From NCBI GenBank assembly GCA_023259375.1, contig JAHFQC010000029.1, positions 1 through 34,923 of the forward strand: 34,923 nucleotides of DNA. The letters are read 5' to 3'. Positions 13,462-22,997 of this stretch are shown here, piece after piece. Within the stretch, counting starts at the first letter, position 1. The number at the start of each line of letters is the position of its first letter. A program made the translations under genes and the position numbers. This DNA comes from Alphaproteobacteria bacterium (GTDB lineage: Bacteria; Pseudomonadota; Alphaproteobacteria; Micropepsales; Micropepsaceae). Under the pieces are notes generated by a model. The model did no database searches. It saw nothing but the letters and a program-made list of their open reading frames with translations, and was not told where the DNA came from.

Positions 13462-15984
13462 TTAGAGCTTTGCCCCCTTCAGACGCAACGCGTTGGCGAT
13501 CACCGACACCGAACTGAAGCTCATTGCCGCAGCCGCGACCATGGGGGACAGCAGCCAGCCCGTGACCGGATAGAGAACACCCGCCGCCAGCGGCACGCCT
13601 AGCGCGTTATAGGCGAAGGCCCAGAACAGGTTCTGCTTCATGTTGCGCAGCGTCGCCTTGGCCAGCCGCCGGGCGCGCAAGAGGGCGCCGAGATCGCTTT
13701 TGAGGAGCACGAGGCCGGCGGTCTCGATTGCCGCATCGGAGCCCGAGCCCATCGCAATCGCCACATCGGCCGCGGCCAGGGCCGGCGCGTCGTTGACACC
13801 ATCGCCCGCGAACGCCACGGCGCCGCTGATGCGCTTCTCTGCGACGAGTTTGGCTTTGTCTTCGGGCGTTTGACGTGCCGCAACGGTATCGATCCCAGCC
13901 TCGACGGCAATCGCGTGCGCGGTTTCCGGAGCGTCGCCCGTCGCCATCACGATGGCGAGGCCCTCTGCCTTGAGGGCCGCCAGGGTTTCGCGTGCGCCTT
14001 GCTTCAACGGATCCTTGATGGCGATCAGGCCGAGGGCGTCATTGCCGCGCGCCACGAAGATCACCGTGGCGCCTTGTGTCCGCCAATGGGCGGCATCGCC
14101 CGCGAGGGCGGTGGTCGGGGCGTCATTCTCGGCAAGGAAGTCTTCGCTGCCGACCAGTATGGTGGCGCCGTCGATGCGGGCGCTGAGGCCTTTGCCGGTG
14201 ACGTTGGTGAAATCATCTGTAGGCGGCAAGGCGAGGTCCCCGGCGCGTTCGATGACGGCGTGGGCGAGGGGGTGGGCGCTTTTGGATTCCAAGGCCGCGG
14301 CCAAGCCCAGTACTTCGGCTTCGCTGGCGCCGGACACGGTGTGGATCGCCACCACTTCGGGCTTGCCTTCAGTGATGGTGCCGGTCTTATCGATCACCAG
14401 CACGGCAGCGGTCGCGAATTTTTCCAGCGCGGCGGCGTTCTTCACCAGTACGCCCGAGTGGGCGCCGCGGCCGACCGAAACCATCACCGACATCGGCGTC
14501 GCCAATCCCAGCGCGCACGGGCAGGCGATGATGAGCACCGACACCGCCGCCATCAAGGCGTAATCGAGCGTGAAGCCGGTCGCTAGCCACGCGATGAAGG
14601 TGATGATCGCTGCTGCCGTCACCGTCGGCACGAACCAGGCGGAGACCTTGTCGGCGAGACCTTGCGTCGGGGCGCGGCTCCTCTGTGCTTCGGCGACCAG
14701 GGCTACGATCTTCGACAACACCGTATCGGCGCCGATGCGGGTGGCGCGGATGACGAGCGCGCCGTTCTTGTTGAGCGTGCCGCCGGTGACTGCATCGCCT
14801 TTGGTCTTGGCGACCGGAACGGATTCACCGGTCAACATCGATTCATCGATGGCGCTTTCGCCTTCGATAACCTCGCCGTCGGTCGGAACCGCATCGCCGG
14901 GGCGCACGATCAATTCATCGCCGAGCATGACTTGCGCGAGTTCCACGGTTTCGTTGCCGTGTGCGGTGCGGCGCAGCGCGGTCTTGGGCGCGAGATCGAT
15001 CAAGGCGCGGATGGCAGCGCCGGTGCGGGCGCGGGCGCGCAGCTCCAGCAATTGCCCCATCAGCACCAAAGTGATTATCACCGCCGCGGCCTCGAAATAG
15101 ACCGGCGGTCCCATCGTGCCGTGATGATAGCCGGCGGGTACCAGCGACGGCACCAGTAACACGACGAGGCTGTAAATATATGCGACGGCAACGCCGAGGC
15201 CGATCAAAGTGAACATGTTGGCGTGGCCAGTCACCGCGCCTTTCCAGCCGCGCACGAAGAACGGCCAGCCCGCCCATGCCACGACGGGCAAAGCGAGAAC
15301 CGCTTCGATGGTCGCGCGTAAGGTGGGCGATAGCGGGATCGCTTCACCCAGCATCGCGAGCAGGAACACTGGCGCGGTCAGCGCCAGCGAAATCCAGAAG
15401 CGGCGGCGCATGTCGCGATATTCGGAATCGTCTTCGGCTGCGGCCGGATCGGCCGGTTCCAGCGCCATGCCGCAGATCGGGCAATCGCCAGGGCCCATTT
15501 GCTTGACTTCGGGATGCATCGGGCAGGTGTAGAGAATGTCTTTGGCGTTTGCCGGTGGCGGTTTGGGCGCGGCGTGATGGTCACAGCAGGCACCTTCTCC
15601 GCTAACCGGCATTTTGTGTTCATGCGCAGCGTGCGGTGCGGGGGCGGAAAGATAACGCTCAGGCTCTGCTTCGAACTTGGCTTTGCAGCCGGCGCTGCAG
15701 AAATAATAGTCCTTACCCTGATAAACTGTGTGGTTACCCTTGGCCTTGGCGACCGCGACGAACGGGGTCATGCCGCACACCGGATCTTTGGCGCGCTCGG
15801 AGGCGGCTTCGGCCGGTGCCAAATATTTCTGCGGTTCGGCCTCGAACTTCGTTTTGCAGCCGGCACAGCAGAAGATGTAGCACACGCCGTCGTGCACCGT
15901 CGTGTTACCTTTGGCGATGGCGGTTTCCGGATTCGGCGTCATACCGCAAACCGGATCTTTCGGGTTCAGGGTTTCATTTGCCAT
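13462..15984 (-). CDS. copA: Copper-exporting P1B-type ATPase with tandem YHS domains
   Basis: From ATG 15984 the product has 840 residues; longer frames upstream would run through csoR. The N-terminus carries two YHS-type metal-binding domains (about 8-55 and 66-112, each KDPVCGM...AGCK.KFEAEP). A short zinc-ribbon-like heavy-metal domain follows at 151-177 (YTCPMHPEV...GDCPICGM). No CxxC ferredoxin-like HMA domain is seen. The ATPase core is complete: TGES at 385-388, the CPC transport site at 488-490, DKTGT at 532-536, and GDGVNDAPAL later. The last helices carry YN and MSFSS, the pattern of Cu(I) exporters (P1B-1). It would pump Cu(I) from cytoplasm to periplasm. It overlaps csoR by 11 bases and should be derepressed by copper. 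Confidence 0.93.
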   Translation of the reverse strand: MANETLNPKDPVCGMTPNPETAIAKGNTTVHDGVCYIFCCAGCKTKFEAEPQKYLAPAEAASERAKDPVCGMTPFVAVAKAKGNHTVYQGKDYYFCSAGCKAKFEAEPERYLSAPAPHAAHEHKMPVSGEGACCDHHAAPKPPPANAKDILYTCPMHPEVKQMGPGDCPICGMALEPADPAAAEDDSEYRDMRRRFWISLALTAPVFLLAMLGEAIPLSPTLRATIEAVLALPVVAWAGWPFFVRGWKGAVTGHANMFTLIGLGVAVAYIYSLVVLLVPSLVPAGYHHGTMGPPVYFEAAAVIITLVLMGQLLELRARARTGAAIRALIDLAPKTALRRTAHGNETVELAQVMLGDELIVRPGDAVPTDGEVIEGESAIDESMLTGESVPVAKTKGDAVTGGTLNKNGALVIRATRIGADTVLSKIVALVAEAQRSRAPTQGLADKVSAWFVPTVTAAAIITFIAWLATGFTLDYALMAAVSVLIIACPCALGLATPMSVMVSVGRGAHSGVLVKNAAALEKFATAAVLVIDKTGTITEGKPEVVAIHTVSGASEAEVLGLAAALESKSAHPLAHAVIERAGDLALPPTDDFTNVTGKGLSARIDGATILVGSEDFLAENDAPTTALAGDAAHWRTQGATVIFVARGNDALGLIAIKDPLKQGARETLAALKAEGLAIVMATGDAPETAHAIAVEAGIDTVAARQTPEDKAKLVAEKRISGAVAFAGDGVNDAPALAAADVAIAMGSGSDAAIETAGLVLLKSDLGALLRARRLAKATLRNMKQNLFWAFAYNALGVPLAAGVLYPVTGWLLSPMVAAAAMSFSSVSVIANALRLKGAKL

Positions 15985-16246
15985 AGCGGCTGAACAGCTC
16001 CACCAGTTCGTCGAATTTCTGTTTCTGATCGCGGGCATTGCCCGACTTGATCGCGTGCGCCACGCAATGAGCGGCATGGCCCTTGAGGACCTCGGTCTCG
16101 ACCCGGCACAGCGCCGCCTTGATCGCTTCGAGCTGGTTGAGGACGTCGATGCAGTAGCGTTCCTCTTCCACCATGCGCACGACGCCGCGCACTTGCCCTT
16201 CGATGCGGGCAAGCCGGGTGAGCAGCTTGGGATCGGTCCTGGTCAC
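15974..16246 (-). CDS. csoR: CsoR-type copper-sensing repressor
   Basis: CsoR/RcnR proteins are all-helical repressors that release DNA on binding metal. I chose GTG 16246 (90 residues), which has GGAGG seven bases upstream; extending further would run through the promoter and operator. The family signature is clear: LLTRLARIEGQVRGVVRMVEEERYCIDVLNQL with Cys at about residue 38, then AIKAALCRVETEVLKGHAAHCVAHAI with His and Cys near 63-67. The Cys-His-Cys set of Cu(I)-sensing CsoR is therefore present. It overlaps copA by 11 bases, which supports copper as the signal. Confidence 0.92.
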   Translation of the reverse strand: MTRTDPKLLTRLARIEGQVRGVVRMVEEERYCIDVLNQLEAIKAALCRVETEVLKGHAAHCVAHAIKSGNARDQKQKFDELVELFSRYGK

Positions 16247-16249
16247 AGG

Positions 16250-16282
16250 TACCCTCCGGGGGTATATACCGGGGAGGGGTAT
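16250..16282. promoter_or_regulatory. Two adjacent CsoR-type operator dyads
   Basis: TACCC and GGGTA are exact inverted repeats around five bases (16250-16254/16260-16264). ATACC and GGTAT form a second dyad around seven bases (16266-16270/16278-16282). Between them lies the palindrome GGTATATACC (16261-16270). G/C-tract dyads flanked by TA are typical of CsoR/RcnR sites. The first covers the csoR ribosome site and the second overlaps the proposed -10 box. Confidence 0.7.
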
Positions 16283-16306
16283 AGCGCGTCGGCCAGCCGC
16301 GAGCAA
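16278..16306 (-). promoter_or_regulatory. Candidate promoter of csoR-copA
   Basis: On the minus strand, TTGCTC (16306-16301) and TATACC (16283-16278) are 17 bases apart. The -10 box matches consensus at four positions and lies inside the upstream CsoR-type dyad, which fits repression by blocking polymerase. Confidence 0.55.
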
Positions 16307-16338
16307 CTCCCCCCGTCCGGCCATGAGGATGGGGAGGT

Positions 16339-17421
16339 TTACCTCGCGGCGGCGCGCAGCATTTCGGCGGCGATGTTTTGCAGCGGCACCACCCGGTCGA
16401 CGCAGCCGCGGGCGATCGCTTCCTTGGGCATGCCGAAGACGATCGAGGTGGCTTCGTCCTGGGCGATGGTGAAGGCGCCAGCCTGTTTCATTTCAGCGAG
16501 GCCGCGGGCGCCGTCGTCGCCCATGCCGGTCATGATGACGCCGACCGCGTTGCTGCCCGCGGCATTTGCCGCCGACCGGAACAATACGTCTACGGACGGA
16601 CGATGACGCGACACCAGCGGACCCGGCTTGACCGAAACATAATATTTGGCACCGCTGCGTTCGAGAATGGTGTGAAAATTGCCCGGTGCGATCAGCACGC
16701 GGCCGCGCAACACCGGGTCGCCGTCGGCGGCTTCCTTGACCTCGACCTGACAAACGCTGTCGAGCCGCTTGGCGAACGAGGTCGTAAATCGTTCCGGCAT
16801 GTGCTGCACGATGACGATGCCGGGCGCCGCAGCGGGCAGGGTGACGAGCACTTCGGCGAGGCTTTGCGTGCCGCCGGTCGAAGCGCCCATGCAGATGATG
16901 GTCTCGGTGGTGCGCGCCATGGCGTGGCGCACCGGCGGCGGCAGCATCGCATCGGCGGTGAGCTTTTTCTCCGGCGTGAGAGGTTCTGGGGCGCCGCGGC
17001 GCGGCTCGCGTAACCGGGCTCGTGCCGCCGCTTTGATGCTGTCGCAAATCTGGATCTTGGTTTCGAGCAACTGCTCGGCGACGTCGACTTTCGGCTTCTG
17101 GATGATGTCGACTGCGCCGGCATCGAGCGCCTGCAGCAGTGTTTGGGTTCCTTCTTCGACCAGCGAGGAGCACATCACTACCGGCACGGGATGTTGCGCC
17201 ATCAGCTTGCGGAGAAATGTGATGCCATCCATGCGCGGCATCTCGACGTCGAGAGTGATGACGTCGGGCACTTCCTTCTTGATGCGCTGGGCGGCAACGA
17301 ACGGGTCGCCGGCCGCTCCCATCACCTCGATGTCGGGGTCTTCCTCCAGGATCGTCGCCAGGGTTTTCCGCACGGTGGCGGAGTCGTCGACGATCAGGAC
17401 ACGGATTTTCTTTGACGCCAT
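16339..17421 (-). CDS. cheB: Chemotaxis methylesterase/glutamine deamidase CheB
   Basis: CheB removes methyl groups from chemoreceptors and is activated by phosphate from CheA. From ATG 17421 the product has 360 residues. The receiver domain occupies about 5-125, with acidic VDDS at 11-14, phospho-acceptor Asp58 in [11 protein letters not shown], and a KPK near 109-111. A linker leads to the methylesterase domain with Ser181 (MGASTGG), His207 (QHMPERF) and Asp302 (MTGMGDDG), the complete triad. It is the last gene of the che operon, four bases after cheR. Confidence 0.97.
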   Translation of the reverse strand: MASKKIRVLIVDDSATVRKTLATILEEDPDIEVMGAAGDPFVAAQRIKKEVPDVITLDVEMPRMDGITFLRKLMAQHPVPVVMCSSLVEEGTQTLLQALDAGAVDIIQKPKVDVAEQLLETKIQICDSIKAAARARLREPRRGAPEPLTPEKKLTADAMLPPPVRHAMARTTETIICMGASTGGTQSLAEVLVTLPAAAPGIVIVQHMPERFTTSFAKRLDSVCQVEVKEAADGDPVLRGRVLIAPGNFHTILERSGAKYYVSVKPGPLVSRHRPSVDVLFRSAANAAGSNAVGVIMTGMGDDGARGLAEMKQAGAFTIAQDEATSIVFGMPKEAIARGCVDRVVPLQNIAAEMLRAAAR

Positions 17422-17425
17422 GGAA

Positions 17426-18280
17426 CTACTGCCGCTGAAAGATGGTGTTGGCGACGGCTTGCAACGGCAATCCGGAGCGCGACAGGGATTCGGAATGGCC
17501 GAGCACGAGGTACCCGCCCGTCCGCAAGTGACGGCTGAGCCGCGTCGGCACCGCAAGCTGGGTCGGCTTGTCGAAGTAGATCAGCACGTTTCTGAGGAAA
17601 ATCAGGTCGAAATCGCTCGGAACCGGGTAGGTCTCGTCCATCAGGTTGAGGCGGGCGAACGAAATCGCCGACCTTAAGCGTGGCGACATGCGGACTTCGC
17701 TGCCGTCCGACGAACGCATCACATATTGATGGCGCAGATGATCCGGCACGGGATCGACCATGGCTTCGGGAAATCTTCCGATCAGCGCCTTCTGTAAGGC
17801 CTGATAGGAGAGGTCGGTCGCCAGAACGGAATAGTCCATGCCGGGATGCTTGCGACAGAAATCGTCGAGCAGCATCGCGATCGTGTAGGGTTCGGCGCCG
17901 ATCGAGCAGGCGGCGCTCCACACTTTGATGCGGTGCGGGCCGGACCGGAGGATGTCCGGCAGGATGGTCTGCATCATATAGTCGAAATGCGCTGGTTCGC
18001 GGAAGAAGTCGGTCTTGTTGGTCGTCACCGCATCCATCAGATGGACGATTTCGGCGTCGATCTCGGCGCCGCTCTCATCGAACAGGATGCGGCAATATTC
18101 GTTGACGTCGTCGATACCGACCGCCCGGCAGCGCCGCTTCAGCCGCCCCTCCAGCATGGTCCGCCGCGAGACGTTGAGGGCGATGCCGCTGTAGCTCTTG
18201 ATGAACCTGGTGAGCCGCTCAAAGTTGAACGGGCTGAGCGGCTCGCTGTCGTCCAAAGGGCCGGCGACATGGCGGATCAT
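17426..18280 (-). CDS. cheR: Chemoreceptor methyltransferase CheR
   Basis: CheR adds methyl groups from S-adenosylmethionine to receptor glutamates. The 284-residue product (ATG 18280) has the small N-terminal helical domain ([15 protein letters not shown]...[12 protein letters not shown]) and the catalytic domain. Motifs include [14 protein letters not shown] at 86-99, the SAM-binding segment [18 protein letters not shown] at about 119-136, and [14 protein letters not shown]. The family usually reads CSTGEEPY; here Ile and Ala replace Thr and the first Glu, a mild variant. It starts four bases after the cheW stop and pairs with cheB. Confidence 0.96.
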   Translation of the reverse strand: MIRHVAGPLDDSEPLSPFNFERLTRFIKSYSGIALNVSRRTMLEGRLKRRCRAVGIDDVNEYCRILFDESGAEIDAEIVHLMDAVTTNKTDFFREPAHFDYMMQTILPDILRSGPHRIKVWSAACSIGAEPYTIAMLLDDFCRKHPGMDYSVLATDLSYQALQKALIGRFPEAMVDPVPDHLRHQYVMRSSDGSEVRMSPRLRSAISFARLNLMDETYPVPSDFDLIFLRNVLIYFDKPTQLAVPTRLSRHLRTGGYLVLGHSESLSRSGLPLQAVANTIFQRQ

Positions 18281-18284
18281 GGCG

Positions 18285-18758
18285 TCAGGCGGCCTGCTCG
18301 ACCGACGCGGTGAGCACGGCGACGTCGTTGCTTGCAAGCAGTCTTGCCACATCGATAATCACCACGAAGCCGCCGGTGCGATGCACGACACCGGCGATGT
18401 AATCGGAACGCCAAGTCACGCCGACGTCGGGCGCGCCTTCGATCTCGTCGTCGGCAAAGCTCGCCACCTCCAGGACGCGGTCGGCGACCAGCCCGAGGCT
18501 GAGGGTGCGTCCCTCGATCGGCACGTCGAGCACAAGGATGCGGGTCACCAGCGTCGGTGTTGCGCGAGTGAGGCCGAGTTTGGTTCTGAGATCGATCATC
18601 GGCACACCGCGTCCGCGCACGTCGATCAGGCCCAACATCCAGGGCGGGCCTTCGGGGATGGCGAAGGGATCGCGGTAGTCGAGGATCTCGCGAACCATCG
18701 ACACCGGCACCGCGAATACTTCCCGGCCGAGACCCAGCGTGACGTATTGGCCGGCCAT
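18285..18758 (-). CDS. cheW: Chemotaxis coupling protein CheW (second copy)
   Basis: This 157-residue SH3-like coupling protein would link receptor and CheA. Seen are YVTLGLGREVFAVPVSMVREILDY, PWMLGLIDVRGRGVPMIDLRTKLGL, SLGLVADRVLEVASF and YIAGVVHRTGGFVVIIDVARLL. I prefer ATG 18758 (one base after the receptor gene stop, AGGAG ten bases upstream). ATG 18767 is in frame but lies almost on top of that ribosome site. It differs clearly in sequence from the other CheW in this operon, so the two are not a recent duplication. Confidence 0.93.
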   Translation of the reverse strand: MAGQYVTLGLGREVFAVPVSMVREILDYRDPFAIPEGPPWMLGLIDVRGRGVPMIDLRTKLGLTRATPTLVTRILVLDVPIEGRTLSLGLVADRVLEVASFADDEIEGAPDVGVTWRSDYIAGVVHRTGGFVVIIDVARLLASNDVAVLTASVEQAA

Positions 18759-18759
18759 T

Positions 18760-20553
18760 TCACGCATACTCCTTGAAGCGGTCGTCATCCTCATCCGGAC
18801 CGCCGCGGGCAAGATCAAGCGCAAAGCCTTTCGCGCGCACTTGCTGTTCGGCGACCGTCACTCCGGCTTTAGGAGTGCCGCGCAGCGTTGTGCGTTCGAG
18901 ACGCTTCTTGGCTTGCGGTTTCTTGATCAGCGGTGCGCCGGCCTTGGCTTCGGTGCGGAAGTACGAAATCGAGGCCTGCAGTTCTTCCGACTGGCTGGCC
19001 AGTTCGACCGATGTGGCGCTCATCTGCTCGGACGCGGCCGCGTTCTGGCGCGTCACCTTGTCGAGCTGCTGGATCGCTTCGTTGATCTGGCTGGCGCCGA
19101 CGTCCTGCTCGCGGCAGGCGGCGCTGATTTCCGACACCAGTTCGGCGGTCTTGCGGATGTCGGGCACGAGGCGGGTCAGCATCTCGCCGGCGGCTTGGGC
19201 GGCCTTCACCGTTTCGCTCGACACCGAGCTTATTTCCGAGGCCGCGGTCTGGCTGCGTTCGGCCAGCTTGCGCACCTCGGCGGCGACGACGGCAAAACCC
19301 TTGCCGTGTTCGCCGGCCCGCGCCGCTTCGACGGCGGCGTTGAGGGCGAGAAGATCGGTCTGACGCGCAATTTCCTGCACGATGGTGATCTTCTCGGCGA
19401 TGGTCTGCATCGCGACCACTGCCTTGTTGACGGCGTCGCCGCTGACTTCGGCATCCTTGGCGGACTGGCGGGAGATCTTCTCGGTCTGCGCCGCGTTGTC
19501 GGCATTCTGCTTGATGTTGGCCGCCATTTCTTCCATCGAGGCCGATGCTTCCTCAGCGGAGGAGGCCTGCTCGGTGGCGCCTTGGCTAACTTGTTCCGCG
19601 GCGGACGACAACTCCTGGCTGCCCGAGGCGACATTCTCCGATGCGTTGGTGGCATTGGCGACGACGTCGCGCAGCTTCTCGACCATGCGTTCCAGCGCGC
19701 GGCCGAGTGTGTCTTTTTCCGACAACGCTTTCGGCTGCACCATCAAGTCGCCTTCGGCAATCTTGTCGGCGATGGCGGCGGTGGTTCTGAGGTTGCCGGT
19801 CATGGTCTCGACTGCGGTGGCGACGTCCTTGATCTCGTCGTTTGTTCGGATGTCGATCGACTGGCTGAGGTCGCCGACGGCGACGGAGTCGACCAGGCGA
19901 GTGACTTTGCGCAGGCCCGAACCGATCGACAGTATGATCCAGCCGCCCGCGATCGCAGCAAGCAGGAATGCCACTGCCGTGAGGGTCATCAGGAATGTGC
20001 GGGTCGACACGTAGCTCGTTTCAGCACTCTTCTTGGCATCTTCCATCTGCTCGAGGGCGCGCTTGACTCGCTCTTCCGAGCCGGTGATCATTTCCACATT
20101 CGGCTGGTAGAGCGGGCCGAACGAAATCTCCTTGGCTTCGGCTTTCTTGCCGGAGAGCGCCAGTTCCCGCAGCTTGGTATCGAGCGGCTTGATCGTTTCG
20201 AAAGTCTGGCGCAGGCGTTGGTACACCGTGCGACCCTGTTCGCCGGCGATGTCGTAGCCGTGCGCCAGCACAGCATCCATTTTGCCACGGAGATCGGACA
20301 GTTCCGTATCGTATTGCTGCATGATCTTGGGATCGTCGGACAGGATGACGTTCTTCTCGTCACGGACGATCTGCATCGTGATGAAGCGCATGTCGCGCGC
20401 CACCTGCAGCTTCTCCACCGGGCCTTGGATCAGACCGGTGAAGCTCTGGTTCATCGAGCTGACGCCGTTGATGCCGAAGCCCGCGGCTGCCAGCATCAGA
20501 ATGATGATCGTTGCGAAGGCTAAGCCAAGCTTCCATTTGATCGTGAAACGCAT
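18760..20553 (-). CDS. Methyl-accepting chemotaxis protein
   Basis: This 597-residue transmembrane receptor starts at ATG 20553. The first helix is at about 9-30 ([20 protein letters not shown]). A periplasmic, mostly helical sensor region of roughly 150 residues (four-helix-bundle type) precedes the second membrane segment near 190-212 ([25 protein letters not shown]). A HAMP domain and the long cytoplasmic coiled coil follow, with a hairpin tip containing [18 protein letters not shown] charged linker leads to the tail DDDRFKEYA, an aromatic end that might dock CheR or CheB like the NWETF pentapeptide of enteric receptors; that is inference. Lying between two cheW genes, it is likely this operon's dedicated receptor. 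The ligand is unknown. Confidence 0.95.
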   Translation of the reverse strand: MRFTIKWKLGLAFATIIILMLAAAGFGINGVSSMNQSFTGLIQGPVEKLQVARDMRFITMQIVRDEKNVILSDDPKIMQQYDTELSDLRGKMDAVLAHGYDIAGEQGRTVYQRLRQTFETIKPLDTKLRELALSGKKAEAKEISFGPLYQPNVEMITGSEERVKRALEQMEDAKKSAETSYVSTRTFLMTLTAVAFLLAAIAGGWIILSIGSGLRKVTRLVDSVAVGDLSQSIDIRTNDEIKDVATAVETMTGNLRTTAAIADKIAEGDLMVQPKALSEKDTLGRALERMVEKLRDVVANATNASENVASGSQELSSAAEQVSQGATEQASSAEEASASMEEMAANIKQNADNAAQTEKISRQSAKDAEVSGDAVNKAVVAMQTIAEKITIVQEIARQTDLLALNAAVEAARAGEHGKGFAVVAAEVRKLAERSQTAASEISSVSSETVKAAQAAGEMLTRLVPDIRKTAELVSEISAACREQDVGASQINEAIQQLDKVTRQNAAASEQMSATSVELASQSEELQASISYFRTEAKAGAPLIKKPQAKKRLERTTLRGTPKAGVTVAEQQVRAKGFALDLARGGPDEDDDRFKEYA

Positions 20554-20566
20554 GTCCCATCCCCTA

Positions 20567-21064
20567 TCAATGTTGCGTTCCGGCCTGAACGTGGCCGCAA
20601 ATGTTGAAAATGCGCGGCAGGTTGGGAACGACGACCAAATCGCCGCTCCGCTTTGCCAGGCATCGGATAAAATCCTGCCGCCAGCGCGTGCCGATGCGGG
20701 GAGCCGCTTCGGTTGCCCGGTGGTCGATGGTGGTGACTTCGTGAACCTTGTCGGCCTTGAGGCCGATGACGCAGGTATCGCGGTCGTGCTCCAGTTCGAT
20801 GACGATGTAGCGGCTGTCCTGCGTGATCGCCGGAGTGCCGAGGCCGAAGGCCAGATGCAGGTCGGCGACCGGAATGACGCTGCCGCGGAAATTGATGACG
20901 CCGCCGGCGATGGAGGCGCTGCCGGGCACCTGCGTTTCGGGCAGGATGTCGAGAATCTCGCACACCATGTTGGCTTCGAGGGCAAAGGTCTCGCCGCCGA
21001 GATCGAAGGTCAGGACCTTGATCTGGCCGTCTTCGTCCCAGACGATTTCACCGTTTTCGGTCAT
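20567..21064 (-). CDS. cheW: Chemotaxis coupling protein CheW (first copy)
   Basis: The 165-residue coupling protein starts at ATG 21064, four bases after the cheA stop. It carries the CheW pattern: [65 protein letters not shown] and [16 protein letters not shown]. The first about 15 residues are acidic ([12 protein letters not shown]). It is followed by the receptor gene after 13 bases. Two unlike CheW proteins in one operon suggest distinct contacts in the array, for example receptor-kinase bridge versus ring. Confidence 0.94.
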   Translation of the reverse strand: MTENGEIVWDEDGQIKVLTFDLGGETFALEANMVCEILDILPETQVPGSASIAGGVINFRGSVIPVADLHLAFGLGTPAITQDSRYIVIELEHDRDTCVIGLKADKVHEVTTIDHRATEAAPRIGTRWRQDFIRCLAKRSGDLVVVPNLPRIFNICGHVQAGTQH

Positions 21065-21068
21065 GGCA

Positions 21069-22997
21069 TCACCCGGCTGCACGCAGTCGGTCCTCTTGTT
21101 GCTGGCCCGCGGCCACGAGATGCGGAACGTCGAGAATGAGCGCGACGCCGCCGTCGCCGAGGATGGTGGCGCCCGAGAAGGTGCCGATGCCGGCGTGGAA
21201 GCGCGACAGCGGCTTGATCACGGTCTGATGGTCGCCGAGGATCTGGTCGACGACGAGGCCGACACGTTCGCTGCCGGTCGAGACCACGACGATCTTCTGA
21301 TAACGGTCGGGCTGTGTTCCGGTCGCAAAAAGCTCGCGCAAGCGGATGAACGGCACCAGCTGCTCGCGCAATGTGAGGAACGAGCGGCCTTGGCTGCGTT
21401 GATCCTGATCGGTGGTCAGTTCGACGCATTCCTCCACCGAAGCCAGCGGAATGACGTAGCGGGCCTGGCCGACGCGGACCAAGAGGCCGTCGATGATTGC
21501 CAGGGTCAGCGGCAGTCGCAGCGCGACTTCGGCGCCGGTGCCGGGGCGGTTGGCGAGATCGATGGTGCCCCGCAAGGAGTCGATGGTGCGCTTGACGACG
21601 TCCATGCCGACGCCGCGGCCCGACAGATTGGTCACCGTCTCGGCGGTCGAGAAACCGGGCGCGAACAGAAGCTGCAGAATTTCGTTGTCGGTTGCCGTCG
21701 CGCCGGGTGCGAGAAGTCCGGAGCGTTCGGCCTTGGCGCGCACGCGGTTTAGATCCACGCCGCGGCCGTCATCGCTGACCGAAATGATGACTTCCGTGCC
21801 GGCCTGACGGGCGGAAAGCGTGATGCGTCCGGCATCGGGCTTGCCCGCGGCGCGGCGTTCTTCCACGGTCTCGAGGCCGTGATCGGCGGAATTGCGGATC
21901 AGGTGGATCAGCGGATCGGCCAGTCGCTCTATCACGTTCTTGTCGAGTTCGGTGGTCTCGCCGGTGGTGCGGAAGTCGATCGTCTTGCCGGTATCGCGCG
22001 CCAGATCGTGGATCAATCGGCGGAAGCGCCCGAACAACTGGCTGATCGGCACCATGCGGACATTCATCATGGAGTCGCGCAGTTCGGAAGCCAGCCGTTC
22101 GATTTCTTCGGCGACGGAATGAAGATTGGCGTCGGTCGAGAAGGCGACGACCTGTTTCAGTCGCGACTGGGCGATGACGAGTTCGCCGACGCGGTTCATC
22201 AATTCGTCGAGACGCTCGGCCGGAACGCGCACGGTGTAGCCGATGGAGTGTCCCGCCGCCGGCCTGTCGTTCGCTGCTGCGGGGGGGGCTGCATCGGTTA
22301 CGACAAGGCCGGCGGCGGAAGCCGGTTCGATGGGGTCGATGGAAAGCGCGGCATCGTCGCCGACGAAAATGAAGACTTCTTCGATCGCGGTGCGCGGATG
22401 GCGCGTCTTGAGACGGATATCCCAGCCGAGATGGCAATCGGCCGGTTGCAGGCCATCGAGCGTCGGAAGCTCGTTCCAGACCGGCGTTACGTCGCATGGT
22501 CCGAGGCCACGCAATTCGTCGAGCAGCGCGAGCGGGCGTGTGCCGTTGATGAGCGCGTCGCGCGTCAGGGTGAAGCGGACTCGCCAGTTTTTCTCCGGCT
22601 CGGGCTCTGCAACGGGTACCGGCGCGCCGCCGGTCATCGCGGTTTCGATGCGGGCGAGAAGTGTGGCGCCTTCATCGGCCGGCACGTCGTCGCCAGCGGC
22701 AAGGGCGCGCAGGTGATCTTCGGCGGCCAGCACCGAGGCAATCAGTTCCGGCGTTGCCTTGACCTGGCCCTTGCGGACGCGATCGAACGCGGTTTCGCAG
22801 GCATGGGCGAAGCTGGCGAGGGCATCGAAGCCGAACATCGCGCCCGAGCCCTTCAGCGTATGCATGGCGCGGAATACTTGCGCGATGAGATCGGCGTCGT
22901 CGGGACTTTTCTCGAGATCGAGCAGGGCTTGTTCGATCTGGTCGAGCAGCTCCTGGGCTTCGACACGGAAGACTTGGGCAGGATCGTTGGTGGTCAT
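21069..22997 (-). CDS. cheA: Chemotaxis histidine kinase CheA
   Basis: CheA phosphorylates itself and then CheY and CheB in response to receptors. The product has 642 residues from ATG 22997. Domains in order are P1 with phospho-His46 in FRAMHTLKGSG; a central region that may hold a reduced or divergent P2; and a P3 dimerisation helix pair (VPAERLDELMNRVGELVIAQSRL). The P4 ATPase has N box LIHLIRNSADHGLE, SDDGRGVD and GRGVGMDVVKR. The C-terminal P5 CheW-like domain reads VGQARYVIPLASVEE...FSGATILGDGGVALILDV. All catalytic boxes look intact. It overlaps cheY by four bases. Confidence 0.97.
   Translation of the reverse strand: MTTNDPAQVFRVEAQELLDQIEQALLDLEKSPDDADLIAQVFRAMHTLKGSGAMFGFDALASFAHACETAFDRVRKGQVKATPELIASVLAAEDHLRALAAGDDVPADEGATLLARIETAMTGGAPVPVAEPEPEKNWRVRFTLTRDALINGTRPLALLDELRGLGPCDVTPVWNELPTLDGLQPADCHLGWDIRLKTRHPRTAIEEVFIFVGDDAALSIDPIEPASAAGLVVTDAAPPAAANDRPAAGHSIGYTVRVPAERLDELMNRVGELVIAQSRLKQVVAFSTDANLHSVAEEIERLASELRDSMMNVRMVPISQLFGRFRRLIHDLARDTGKTIDFRTTGETTELDKNVIERLADPLIHLIRNSADHGLETVEERRAAGKPDAGRITLSARQAGTEVIISVSDDGRGVDLNRVRAKAERSGLLAPGATATDNEILQLLFAPGFSTAETVTNLSGRGVGMDVVKRTIDSLRGTIDLANRPGTGAEVALRLPLTLAIIDGLLVRVGQARYVIPLASVEECVELTTDQDQRSQGRSFLTLREQLVPFIRLRELFATGTQPDRYQKIVVVSTGSERVGLVVDQILGDHQTVIKPLSRFHAGIGTFSGATILGDGGVALILDVPHLVAAGQQQEDRLRAAG

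Noticed and set aside
18739..20523. Plus-strand open frame of 594 codons
   Set aside because: It is antisense to the receptor gene and only mirrors its repetitive codons.
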